NCBI GenBank assembly: GCA_947177975.1
Contig: CAMWWH010000006.1
Location: 1 to 35,304, forward strand
Length of the DNA stretch: 35,304 bases
Direction: 5' to 3'
Source of the DNA: an uncultured Clostridia bacterium
GTDB lineage: Bacteria > Bacillota > Clostridia > Christensenellales > Borkfalkiaceae
Both the position numbers and the translations under genes were made by a program. Shown piece by piece: positions 1-8,398 of the stretch (the first letter of the stretch is position 1; the number at the start of each line of letters is the position of its first letter). The notes below the pieces were generated by a model that was not told where the DNA came from, made no database searches, and worked only from the letters and a program-made list of their open reading frames with translations.

Positions 1-288
1 AAGCTCGCAAAACAGCGCCTCGGAGGAAACTCCCGAAAGCTTGTCCGCAATATAAATATTCTCGTCCTCAAAAATAACGCTGTGCGAGGGCTTTGCCTCC
101 TGAGCGGGCGTGGTGTAATAGACGACCTCGTCACCCGCCGACACCGCACAGTTTGCGCGCTGTTTAACTCCGTTGACGCGTATATCGCCCTTCTTTAACA
201 GAACGGTATACGCGAAACTGCCCTGCGGGTAGGTCGCGTCGGTGAAGTCCTTTAACGTTGAGTTTTCTTTAACCGTAAATTTTTTCAT
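1..288 (-). CDS. RluA-family pseudouridine synthase, S4-like N-terminus (partial, runs off left edge)
   Basis: Manual translation from ATG at 288: MKKFTVKENSTLKDFT...GDIRVNGVKQRANCAVSAGDEVVYY...VIFEDENIYIADKLSGVSSE; S4-like segment followed by the RluA N-terminal pattern. Start overlaps the feoB stop (ATGA). Confidence 0.8.
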   Translation of the reverse strand, partial: MKKFTVKENSTLKDFTDATYPQGSFAYTVLLKKGDIRVNGVKQRANCAVSAGDEVVYYTTPAQEAKPSHSVIFEDENIYIADKLSGVSSEALFCEL

Positions 289-2003
289 GCTGCAAGTGAT
301 ATCGTCGCAATCATCGAAAGCGACATTATAAAGTTAGTCAGATACGCTGCTACGAACGCGAACGCGAGCTGTGCGAGGTTGTACAGCACCGTGCGCTTGA
401 AACCTATTTCCCTTACCGACGCGCCGAATGCTGATATGCACGCGGGGCAACAGAGGAAGAATACGCAGAGCGCGAAGCTCGGAGCCCAGCTCAGCGCCAG
501 TCCCTCGGGAATGAGCATTGCCACGGTTGCCGCGATGTTTTCCTTTGCGGCGAAACCCGTGAGCGCCGCGTACGCAAGCCTCCAGTCCTTAACGCCCATG
601 GGATAAAACAGATAGCTTACCGCGCGGGATATTATACCGAGTATACTCTCTTCTGGAGCGCAGAAGCCCTGCGTGAACGACATATGCGATAAAAGCCAGC
701 TGACCGTGCAGAACGCGAACACGTAGGTCGTTACCTTGATTATAAACGATTTGACCTGAAAATACAACTTTTTTGCGGTCGTAGAAAGCGGGGGAAAACT
801 TATCGGAGTTACCTCGGATATCAGCCCCTCGCCCTTGCCCTTTAAGATTGCCGAAACTGCTATTGCGAGTGCAATGCCCGCAAAATACAGCACGCAGATT
901 GCGGGGAACGGATTTTTAAAAAGCGGCGAGAGAAAGGTTAAAAAAACGGGCATCTTTGCGCCGCACGGTATGAACGGCAGAACGGCTATAGTCTTTCGGC
1001 GCGCACCCTCCTCCGCATATCCTCGCGTTGTGGCAATTGCTGCGGCGGTACAGCCGAAGCCCGAAATCAGAGAGAAAGCCGCTCTGCCCGAAAGCCCCGC
1101 CTTTTCGAAAAGTCCGTCGGTTACGAAAGTGAGCGCGGAGGAAATTCCGCTCTCGTCTAAAAGTATTAAAACGATATACAGAATTGTAATTTGCGGAATG
1201 AATGAAAGCACTCCGCCCACGCCGCCGATTACGCCCTCGACGACGAACGATGACAGAAACGGATTTGATATTGCCGAGCCTAACGCACCGCCGAGCTTAC
1301 CGCATATCAATTCCTCGGTCAAGTCCTTCAACAGTGCGCCTATCATCATTGGATGAAATGTTATAAAAAAGGTCAAGGTCAGCGCGGCGACGAAGAAAAA
1401 CAGAGCGAAAAACTTGTTATAAAACAGCTTTTCCAACCTTGAAATGCCTGAATTACCCCCGTAATATGCCTCAACGAACGGAATTTCGGGGAATTTTTCG
1501 GGTTTGATAAACGCACTCTCTTCTACCGCTCTTTTGAGCTGTTTCGCAGGGCAGGTCAGAACGGGAACGCCCAAAATTTTCGAAAGCTTTTCCGCGTCCA
1601 ACCGACCGCCGCGCCGCTTTAAAAGGTCGAGTTTTGTTACGTAGACGACCGTGTTTTTATTGAGTGAAATCAGCCGTCTTGTCAGATTTAAAGAGTTTTC
1701 GAGCGTGGTTGCGTCGACCACGTTTATAATAATATCGGCTGTTTTGCACGCATCGGCGGCGCTGTCCTCCTCCATTGTGTAGGAGTTGAAGGAGTACATA
1801 CCGGGCACGTCCGTGTAGGTAATTCCGCCGACGGTCTTACTTGCGGGCGATGTGGTTACCCCGTGGAAATTACCAGTCTTTAAACGGCTTTTTGTGAGAG
1901 AATTGAAAAGCGTGGTTTTGCCCGCGTTGGGATTGCCCGCAAGCACGACGTTGAGTTTTGCGGTCTGTTCGTTTGCCTTTGCGCGTGCGAGTGACTTTAT
2001 CAT
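285..2003 (-). CDS. feoB: Ferrous iron transport protein B (short form)
   Basis: G1 GNPNAGKTTLFN, G3 DVPG, gate motifs GFGCTAAAIATTRG and PFIPCGAKMPVF, multiple TM segments; adjacent to feoA. Confidence 0.93.
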   Translation of the reverse strand: MIKSLARAKANEQTAKLNVVLAGNPNAGKTTLFNSLTKSRLKTGNFHGVTTSPASKTVGGITYTDVPGMYSFNSYTMEEDSAADACKTADIIINVVDATTLENSLNLTRRLISLNKNTVVYVTKLDLLKRRGGRLDAEKLSKILGVPVLTCPAKQLKRAVEESAFIKPEKFPEIPFVEAYYGGNSGISRLEKLFYNKFFALFFFVAALTLTFFITFHPMMIGALLKDLTEELICGKLGGALGSAISNPFLSSFVVEGVIGGVGGVLSFIPQITILYIVLILLDESGISSALTFVTDGLFEKAGLSGRAAFSLISGFGCTAAAIATTRGYAEEGARRKTIAVLPFIPCGAKMPVFLTFLSPLFKNPFPAICVLYFAGIALAIAVSAILKGKGEGLISEVTPISFPPLSTTAKKLYFQVKSFIIKVTTYVFAFCTVSWLLSHMSFTQGFCAPEESILGIISRAVSYLFYPMGVKDWRLAYAALTGFAAKENIAATVAMLIPEGLALSWAPSFALCVFFLCCPACISAFGASVREIGFKRTVLYNLAQLAFAFVAAYLTNFIMSLSMIATISLAA

Positions 2004-2221
2004 ACTTCCACCTCGATACGCTGTGCAACCGACTTACGGATTGCCAGACGGTTGTAACCTATTGTTATAAGCACGCTGCCGCGGAACAGAGAAAAGGCTA
2101 CTGCCGTCACCTTCTGTCCGCGCTTAACGCCGAGTGAAGCGAGCCTCTCGCCCGCCGCTCCGTCCACCGCCACAGTCTTAACTATCCCGCTTTCACCATT
2201 TTTCAAATCAAAAACGCTCAT
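2000..2221 (-). CDS. feoA: FeoA family protein
   Basis: 73 aa SH3-like FeoA pattern (RLASLGVKRGQKV...GSVLITIGYNRLAIRKSVAQRIEV); overlaps feoB. Confidence 0.9.
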   Translation of the reverse strand: MSVFDLKNGESGIVKTVAVDGAAGERLASLGVKRGQKVTAVAFSLFRGSVLITIGYNRLAIRKSVAQRIEVEV

Positions 2222-2240
2222 AGAATAACCTATGAGCGTT
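2213..2240. promoter_or_regulatory. Perfect 11-bp inverted repeat spanning the feoA start codon
   Basis: aacgctcatag-aataac-ctatgagcgtt; the feoA ATG (2219-2221) lies inside one arm. Confidence 0.75.
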
Positions 2241-2274
2241 GGTTGAATTTAATGAAAATTTTTAAAATCGAAAA

Positions 2275-2294
2275 GCGGGCGCAAATGCACCCGC
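2275..2294 (-). terminator. Rho-independent terminator after the Smr-domain gene
   Basis: Minus strand GCGGGTGC-ATTT-GCGCCCGC followed by TTTTCGATTTT. Confidence 0.75.
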
Positions 2295-2324
2295 CCCGAT
2301 AACGCTCCGTTTTTATAAATCCGA

Positions 2325-2672
2325 TTACAGCTCTATAACAGTAACTCCCGAATTGTGCCTGTCAAATAAATTCTCAAGTCCTTTATATCTTCGCTTTAAT
2401 TCCAACGATTTGAAATTGAATATTGAAAAGTCCTCTCCGTTTATCACATTTTTAATTCGTCCATTGCGAACCTGTGCAGAGAAATACCGTCTTAACTCTT
2501 TGCGAATTATTCCGCCGTTCCCCGTACTACCGTGTCCGTGAATAACGTACATACAACCGCCATTTCTGGAAATCATCCGTTCAATCGCCAACTTAATAAA
2601 ATAAACAGCCTCCTTAACCGAAGGATAACCATCCTCCACTAAGTAATAGTATGCTTGCTTTCTATTATCCAT
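2325..2672 (-). CDS. Smr (small MutS-related) domain-like protein
   Basis: 115 aa; YVIHGHGSTGNGGIIRKELRRYF matches the Smr HGxG...IR pattern; SD GGAGG before the ATG. Confidence 0.7.
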   Translation of the reverse strand: MDNRKQAYYYLVEDGYPSVKEAVYFIKLAIERMISRNGGCMYVIHGHGSTGNGGIIRKELRRYFSAQVRNGRIKNVINGEDFSIFNFKSLELKRRYKGLENLFDRHNSGVTVIEL

Positions 2673-2790
2673 AGAAACCTCCGTTTTGTAATTATTTACA
2701 CAACGTTAATTTCAGCTTTATGAAATTAAAAACACACATCATCAACCGAAGCGCAGACGGCAAATTAAATTGTTTTTTAGTATTATAATT

Positions 2791-3324
2791 TTATATCAAA
2801 CGACCGATTTCGTTAATTATCTGAGCATCACTTTTGGTAAACCTATAATTCTCGTTACCGGATTTCGAGCTCACGTAATTAAGTAAATAGCTTGTATTGT
2901 TGGTTCTTAAAGTCTGTTGACAAGCTGCAATAAATTCTTCCTTATAGTCCGTTTGTGCCCATTTAACGTATCTGAATACCGGACCGCCGGGGAAAAATCT
3001 TAAAGGCGCCATAGGACCGACTTGTCCTATTGCTTCGTTTTCGGAAACGATAATCATTTCAAATGCAAGTGCAAATTCCTCGGCACACAAAATAACCTTA
3101 AATAAAAAGGTTAAAACGGTATTATTTACGTAGCCGCAGTTAGAAAATATATCGAGATATATTTCAACCGCCTTGTCGTAGTTACCCGACCTTTTATATG
3201 AAACCGCTTCTTGAATTTGAGGTTCTAATGACGGTGAATAATTAGACACCGCGTCAACTTTTATCTTTCTTTGCTTTATATTCAGTACCAAGTCTTTTAC
3301 TTTTTCTTTAATTAAAGCATCCAT
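2791..3324 (-). CDS. Hypothetical protein with TPR-like segment
   Basis: 177 aa ORF; AVSYKRSGNYDKAVEIYLDIF resembles one TPR helix pair; strong upstream promoter. Confidence 0.7.
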   Translation of the reverse strand: MDALIKEKVKDLVLNIKQRKIKVDAVSNYSPSLEPQIQEAVSYKRSGNYDKAVEIYLDIFSNCGYVNNTVLTFLFKVILCAEEFALAFEMIIVSENEAIGQVGPMAPLRFFPGGPVFRYVKWAQTDYKEEFIAACQQTLRTNNTSYLLNYVSSKSGNENYRFTKSDAQIINEIGRLI

Positions 3325-3447
3325 TGTAATTTCTTGTTTGCACCTCGTATTCTTTTTTCAAACACAACACCATTTTCAGTTTCTCAAACACCAACACTAT
3401 CTTCCGATTAAAAACACAAATACACAACACTACAAGAAACTGTACTA

Positions 3448-3476
3448 ATTGTATTATCCTAATTCGGTTTTGTCAA
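3448..3476 (-). promoter_or_regulatory. Sigma-A type promoter for the 177-aa gene
   Basis: Minus strand TTGACA-17 nt-TACAAT (-35 at 3471-3476, -10 at 3448-3453). Confidence 0.85.
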
Positions 3477-3496
3477 CAATTTTTTTCGTTTTGAAA

Positions 3497-3541
3497 TTAG
3501 TCTCAATTTGTCTTTACTTTTTAAAGACAAATTGAGACTAA
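3497..3541. repeat. Perfect 20-bp inverted repeat with 5-nt loop
   Basis: ttagtctcaatttgtcttta-ctttt-taaagacaaattgagactaa. Confidence 0.95.
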
Positions 3542-3575
3542 ATCACGGAAAATCATAGATTTATGTAAATAATAC

Positions 3576-3599
3576 GCCCCGCGGTAGAAGCTGCGGGGC
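3576..3599 (-). terminator. Terminator of ileS
   Basis: gccccgc...gcggggc hairpin immediately downstream of the ileS stop. Confidence 0.7.
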
Positions 3600-3618
3600 T
3601 GTTTATTGTTTATTCTAT

Positions 3619-6600
3619 TTATCTTACAAGCGTTAAGGTTGCCTTTTCGCCGTTGATTGAAAGCTCTTTTGTAAAGCCGTCGTGCGTGCCCTCTGCTACC
3701 TTTTCGGCGAGCACCGACTTTGCAAACGCACCCGCACGCAGGATTTTGCCTACCCTGCCCTCGGCGGTGAAGTAGATTTCAATGCGGTCGGTGACCTCGA
3801 AGCCCGCCTCTTTGCGCATATTCTGTATCTTGGATACAAGCTCGCGCTCGACGCCCTCGTCAATCAGCTCTTCGGTGAGCGCAGTATCCAGAGCAACCGT
3901 TATGCCATTGTCCGCCGCCGCAACGTAGCCCTTTGCACTCTCGGTTAAAATCTGCAAATCCTCTTCGAGCAAAGTCACTTCCAAGTCGGGCAGTTCGTAC
4001 GTACCGCCGTTCTTTACCGCCGCAACCACCTCTTCGGCGTTGCAGTTTGCCAAGAACTGCGAGATTGCGCCAAGCTTTTTGCCGTACTTGGGTCCTAAAG
4101 TCTTTAACTGCGGCTTCAATTTATAGCTGATATACTTGCCCGCGTCATCCGCCTCCGTCAGTTTTTTGACGTTGAGCTCGTCTAAAATTATCGCCTTTTC
4201 CTCGTCCGACAGCGCAAGGTTGCGCGCCGTTACCACTACCATTTCCGCAAGCGGCTGACGGTTCTTTAAATTGCCCGCGTTTCTCGCCGCTCTGCCGAGA
4301 ACTACTATGTCGGTAACTCCGTCCATTGCCCTTTCAAGCTCGGTGTCAATCATTTTCTCGTCCGCGACGGGGAATGAACACAGGTGCACCGACTTAGGCT
4401 CGCCCGCAAAGAACGACGGCACTAAATTCTGATAAATCATCTCGGAAATGAACGGCGTATAAGGTGCGGAAATCTTCGCAAGCGTTACAAGGCAGGTATA
4501 GAGCGTTGCGTAAGCCGCCGCCTTGTCGTCGGTCATTTCACTGCCCCAGTAGCGTTCTCTGCCGCGGCGGATATACCAGTTGGACAGAAGGTCGCAGAAG
4601 TCGCCCATTGCACGCGAACTGTCGGTTATTTCGTACTTAGCCAAATGCTCGTCGACAAGCTTTACAAGGCTGTTGAGCTTGGATAAAATCCACTTATCCA
4701 TTAAGGTGAGTTTGCTTTTCTTTAAATCGTACTTTGACGGGTCGAACTTGTCGATATCGGCGTACAGCGTGAAGAATGCGTACGCGTTCCACAGCGTGCC
4801 GATATACTTGCGCTGACATTCGGACACCGCCTCCTCGTAGAAGCGCGAGGGAAGCCAAGGCGCACTGCCCGTATAGAAATACCAGCGCACCGCGTCCGCA
4901 CCCTGCTTGTCGAGTATCGTCCAGGGGTCGACGACGTTGCCCTTGTGCTTGGACATCTTTATGCCGTTTTTATCGTTTACGTGCCCTAAAACTATGCAGT
5001 TTTTGAAGGGCGCTTTGCCGAACAAAATCGTGTTGATTACAAGCAGTGTATAGAACCAGCCGCGGGTCTGGTCGACCGCCTCGGAGATGAAGTCTGCGGG
5101 GAAGGTCTTGTCGAACGTTTCCTTGTTCTCAAACGGATAGTGATACTGCGCGAACGGCATCGAACCGCTGTCGAACCAGCAGTCGATAACCTCCGCTGTC
5201 CTTGCCATCTTGCCGCCGCACTTGGGGCATTTGCAGGTCAAGCCGTCGAGGTACGGGCGGTGAAGCTCGATATCCTTGTCTGCGGGCAAACCGCACTTTT
5301 CTTTGAGCTCGGCTTTGCTGCCGATAACCTCTATCTCGCCGCAGTCGGGGCAGACCCACACGGGCAGAGGCGTACCCCAATATCTGTCGCGCGAAAGACC
5401 CCAGTCGATAACGTTTTCGAGGAAGTTACCCATTCTGCCCTCTTTAATCGTGTCGGGCATCCAGTTGACCGAGCGGTTGGAGGCAATAATCTGGTCTTTA
5501 ACCTTTGTGACCGCGATAAACCAGCTCGAACGCGCGTAATACAGAAGCGGCGTGTCGCAGCGCCAGCAGTGAGGATAATCGTGCTCGAAGGGCACGACCT
5601 TGAAAAGCTTACCCTCGGTTTCCAGTCTTTCTATAATGCTCTTGTCGGCTTTCTTGGCGAAAATTCCGTTCAGGCTTTCGAACCTTTCGTCGAAACAGCC
5701 CCTTTCGTTGACAAGCTGAACGACGGGCAAGCCGTAACGCTTGCCGACCTTGTAGTCGTCCTCGCCGAACGCGGGCGCAATGTGTACGACGCCCGTGCCG
5801 TCACCCATAGTGACGTAGGTGTCGCATACGACAAAGTGCGCCTTTATAACCGCGCTTGCGGGCGATATGCGTTTTATTTCTTCGCTCGTTTCGGGGAAGA
5901 GCGGCTCGTACTCCAAGCCCTCCCACTGTTTGCCGAGCTTTTTATCAACAACCTTGTATTCCTCGAAGAAGCGAGAAACGAGCGCCTCAGCCATTATATA
6001 GTGCGCGCCGTCCGCCTCGATTTCGACGTACGGTTCGTCGGGGTTCATACAGAGTGCAACGTTGGAAGGCAGCGTCCAGGGGGTGGTTGTCCAGGCTAAA
6101 ATATAGCGGTTGTCACTGCCCTTGACCTTAAAGCGCGCAACGACCGAATTTTCCTTGACGGTCTTGTAGCCCTGCGCGACCTCGTGCGAGGAGAGCGCCG
6201 TGCCGCAACGCGGGCAATAGGGCACGATTTTGTGACCCTTATAAAGCAAGCCCTTCTTGTGCATTTCTTTGAGTGCCCACCACTCGCTTTCGATATACTT
6301 GTCGTCGTAGGTGACGTAGGGGTTGTCCATATCCACCCAGTAGCCGAGGCGGTCGGACATCTTTTCCCACTCGCCCTTGTACTTCCACACCGACTGCTTG
6401 CACTGCTTTATGAACGGCTCGATGCCGTAGCTTTCGATTTGCGGCTTGCCGTCGATGCCGAGAAGTTTTTCGACTTCCAGTTCAACCGGCAGACCGTGGG
6501 TATCCCAGCCCGCCTTTCTTAAAACGTGCTTGCCCTTCATTGTCTGATAGCGGGGAATAATATCCTTCATTACGCGGGTTAAAATGTGCCCGACGTGCGG

Positions 6601-6759
6601 CTTGCCGTTAGCCGTGGGAGGTCCGTCGTAGAACGAAAATTCTTCCGCGCCCTCGTTTTTAGCAATGCTCTCTTCGAACACGCCGTTTTGTTTCCAGAAC
6701 TCTATTATTTCCTTTTCACGCTCAACGAAATTGAGTGATGTGTCTACCTTTTTATACAT
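3619..6759 (-). CDS. ileS: Isoleucyl-tRNA synthetase (type-2-like)
   Basis: 1046 aa; SFYDGPPTANGKPHVGHILTRVMKDIIPRY, WDTHGLPVE, KMSKHKGN. Confidence 0.96.
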   Translation of the reverse strand: MYKKVDTSLNFVEREKEIIEFWKQNGVFEESIAKNEGAEEFSFYDGPPTANGKPHVGHILTRVMKDIIPRYQTMKGKHVLRKAGWDTHGLPVELEVEKLLGIDGKPQIESYGIEPFIKQCKQSVWKYKGEWEKMSDRLGYWVDMDNPYVTYDDKYIESEWWALKEMHKKGLLYKGHKIVPYCPRCGTALSSHEVAQGYKTVKENSVVARFKVKGSDNRYILAWTTTPWTLPSNVALCMNPDEPYVEIEADGAHYIMAEALVSRFFEEYKVVDKKLGKQWEGLEYEPLFPETSEEIKRISPASAVIKAHFVVCDTYVTMGDGTGVVHIAPAFGEDDYKVGKRYGLPVVQLVNERGCFDERFESLNGIFAKKADKSIIERLETEGKLFKVVPFEHDYPHCWRCDTPLLYYARSSWFIAVTKVKDQIIASNRSVNWMPDTIKEGRMGNFLENVIDWGLSRDRYWGTPLPVWVCPDCGEIEVIGSKAELKEKCGLPADKDIELHRPYLDGLTCKCPKCGGKMARTAEVIDCWFDSGSMPFAQYHYPFENKETFDKTFPADFISEAVDQTRGWFYTLLVINTILFGKAPFKNCIVLGHVNDKNGIKMSKHKGNVVDPWTILDKQGADAVRWYFYTGSAPWLPSRFYEEAVSECQRKYIGTLWNAYAFFTLYADIDKFDPSKYDLKKSKLTLMDKWILSKLNSLVKLVDEHLAKYEITDSSRAMGDFCDLLSNWYIRRGRERYWGSEMTDDKAAAYATLYTCLVTLAKISAPYTPFISEMIYQNLVPSFFAGEPKSVHLCSFPVADEKMIDTELERAMDGVTDIVVLGRAARNAGNLKNRQPLAEMVVVTARNLALSDEEKAIILDELNVKKLTEADDAGKYISYKLKPQLKTLGPKYGKKLGAISQFLANCNAEEVVAAVKNGGTYELPDLEVTLLEEDLQILTESAKGYVAAADNGITVALDTALTEELIDEGVERELVSKIQNMRKEAGFEVTDRIEIYFTAEGRVGKILRAGAFAKSVLAEKVAEGTHDGFTKELSINGEKATLTLVR

Positions 6760-6813
6760 TGTTTATCCTCTTATCTCCCGCATACTACGGGGGTAATCTC
6801 ATTTTTCTTAAAA

Positions 6814-7851
6814 TTATTTAAGTGAAATCTGTGCCTTGGCGTTAACCGAAAGCGGCGCGAAGTTGCCCGCTAAATATTGGTTTAACCCCTCGGAAGCTAT
6901 CATTGCCGCGTTGTCCGTGCAATGCTTCTTTTCTGGTAACACGAGCGTTATCCCCGCGGAAAGGCACGCGTTCGTAAGCTCTTTTCTTAAATAGTCGTTC
7001 GCCACTACTCCGCCGCCCGCGGTTACCGTCGGCACGCGCAATTTGATTGCGCAATCCACCGTCTTTTTTACAAGCGGGTCGATTGCCGCGCACTGGAATG
7101 AATAGGCTACGTCCTCTTTACTTACCTTTGCTCCGCGCTGTTCGGCAGTGTGCATATAGTTGATAACCGCCGTCTTTAAGCCGCTGTACGAAAAGGTCAT
7201 ACCGCTTATGCTCCTAACGAGCGCGGAAGGGAATTCGATTGTCTTTTCGCCGTCCTCCGCAAGACTTTGCACGTTGGGTCCGCCGGGGTAGGACAAGCCC
7301 AAAACCCTTGCAACCTTGTCGAAAGCCTCTCCCGCCGCGTCGTCGCACGTGCCACCCAAAACCTCGGCTTCAAGCTCGGATTTCGTATGTAAAATCGCCG
7401 TGTGTCCGCCGCTTGCCAACAAGGTTATAAAGGGCGGTTTCAAGTCGGGCTGTTCGAGGTATGCCGCCGCCATATGTCCGCGGATATGGTTTACCGCTAT
7501 CAACGGAATATTGTGCGCGTGCGCGAAAGCCTTGGCAAACGACAGCCCCACAAGGAGCGCGCCCAAAAGTCCCGCGCCGTAGGTTACGGCAACCGCGTCC
7601 ACTTCGTTCGCGGATATTCCCGCCTCTTTCAGGGCTTTCGTCACTACCTCGTCTACCGCGTCGGTGTGGGCGCGGCTGGCTATTTCGGGCACTACTCCGC
7701 CGTAAAGCGCCTGCTCGGAAGCGGACGAAATTATGCAGTCGGACAAAACCTGCCGACCACGTATTACCGCGCAAGCAGTTTCGTCGCAACTACTCTCTAT
7801 GCCCAGAATTACGGGGTTTTGCTTGATTTTATATTTCGATAAATCGTACAT
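6814..7851 (-). CDS. tsaD: tRNA N6-threonylcarbamoyladenosine synthase TsaD
   Basis: GIESSCDETACAVI, NHIRGH, TLLASGGHTAIL, AGGGVVANDYLR motifs. Confidence 0.96.
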   Translation of the reverse strand: MYDLSKYKIKQNPVILGIESSCDETACAVIRGRQVLSDCIISSASEQALYGGVVPEIASRAHTDAVDEVVTKALKEAGISANEVDAVAVTYGAGLLGALLVGLSFAKAFAHAHNIPLIAVNHIRGHMAAAYLEQPDLKPPFITLLASGGHTAILHTKSELEAEVLGGTCDDAAGEAFDKVARVLGLSYPGGPNVQSLAEDGEKTIEFPSALVRSISGMTFSYSGLKTAVINYMHTAEQRGAKVSKEDVAYSFQCAAIDPLVKKTVDCAIKLRVPTVTAGGGVVANDYLRKELTNACLSAGITLVLPEKKHCTDNAAMIASEGLNQYLAGNFAPLSVNAKAQISLK

Positions 7852-7856
7852 AATTA

Positions 7857-8384
7857 TTATTCGTCCTCGTCGTCTCCGTGGTACGCGGGTATGTTAAATC
7901 CGTCGGGGTCGACGCTTGCTTTAACCTGCGGCGTAGCCGACTTGGGCTTGTCCGCTTTGGGTTTAAGCGAAGGAATAGTCTGCATAGGCGCGCTCGCCAC
8001 GACCGTATGTCTGTTTTCCGAATTCATCTGCGCGTACGCCGAAATGAGCAGTTCCTTCATAGCGTGCGTAAGACCGTCGAGGTACTCCTGTATCTCAACC
8101 ACGTGGACGGGCGCGTAATAGCCCGCCTCCAACATTACTTTTACAAGGTATTCGGTCTGATTGAGCTGTATCATCGCGTTTGTCGCAAGATTGATTTTTA
8201 CGTTGCGCTCCTCGATATCCGCAAGCGCGGCAAGGTACGACCCCGCCTCTACGCCCGACGTAAAGAGCATATCCGCAAAAATCTTGCCCTGCCTCGGGAA
8301 TATCTTTACTCCGTAAAGCTTGATGAGCTTTCTGCCCAGCTCGGCACTGACTTCCTTGTATGAAGTTACGTATTCGTTTTCCAT
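7857..8384 (-). CDS. Four-helix-bundle-like hypothetical protein
   Basis: 175 aa, helical N-terminal two-thirds and low-complexity acidic C-terminus; family call weak. Confidence 0.5.
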   Translation of the reverse strand: MENEYVTSYKEVSAELGRKLIKLYGVKIFPRQGKIFADMLFTSGVEAGSYLAALADIEERNVKINLATNAMIQLNQTEYLVKVMLEAGYYAPVHVVEIQEYLDGLTHAMKELLISAYAQMNSENRHTVVASAPMQTIPSLKPKADKPKSATPQVKASVDPDGFNIPAYHGDDEDE

Positions 8385-8398
8385 AAGTTTGATTTCCT

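Noticed and set aside
835-1356. 173-aa plus-strand ORF inside feoB
   Set aside because: Antisense shadow; the protein is low-complexity Pro/Ser with no domain.
2706-2729. 9-bp inverted repeat ttaatttca...tgaaattaa upstream of the Smr gene
   Set aside because: Short and A/T-rich; plausible regulatory hairpin but likely by chance in an AT-rich intergenic region.
5140-6099. 319-aa plus-strand ORF inside ileS
   Set aside because: Antisense shadow of a conserved synthetase.
6760-6813. Possible T-box leader or hairpin upstream of ileS
   Set aside because: The gap is only 54 nt; the CCCG...CGGG stem is too short and no T-box core is present.
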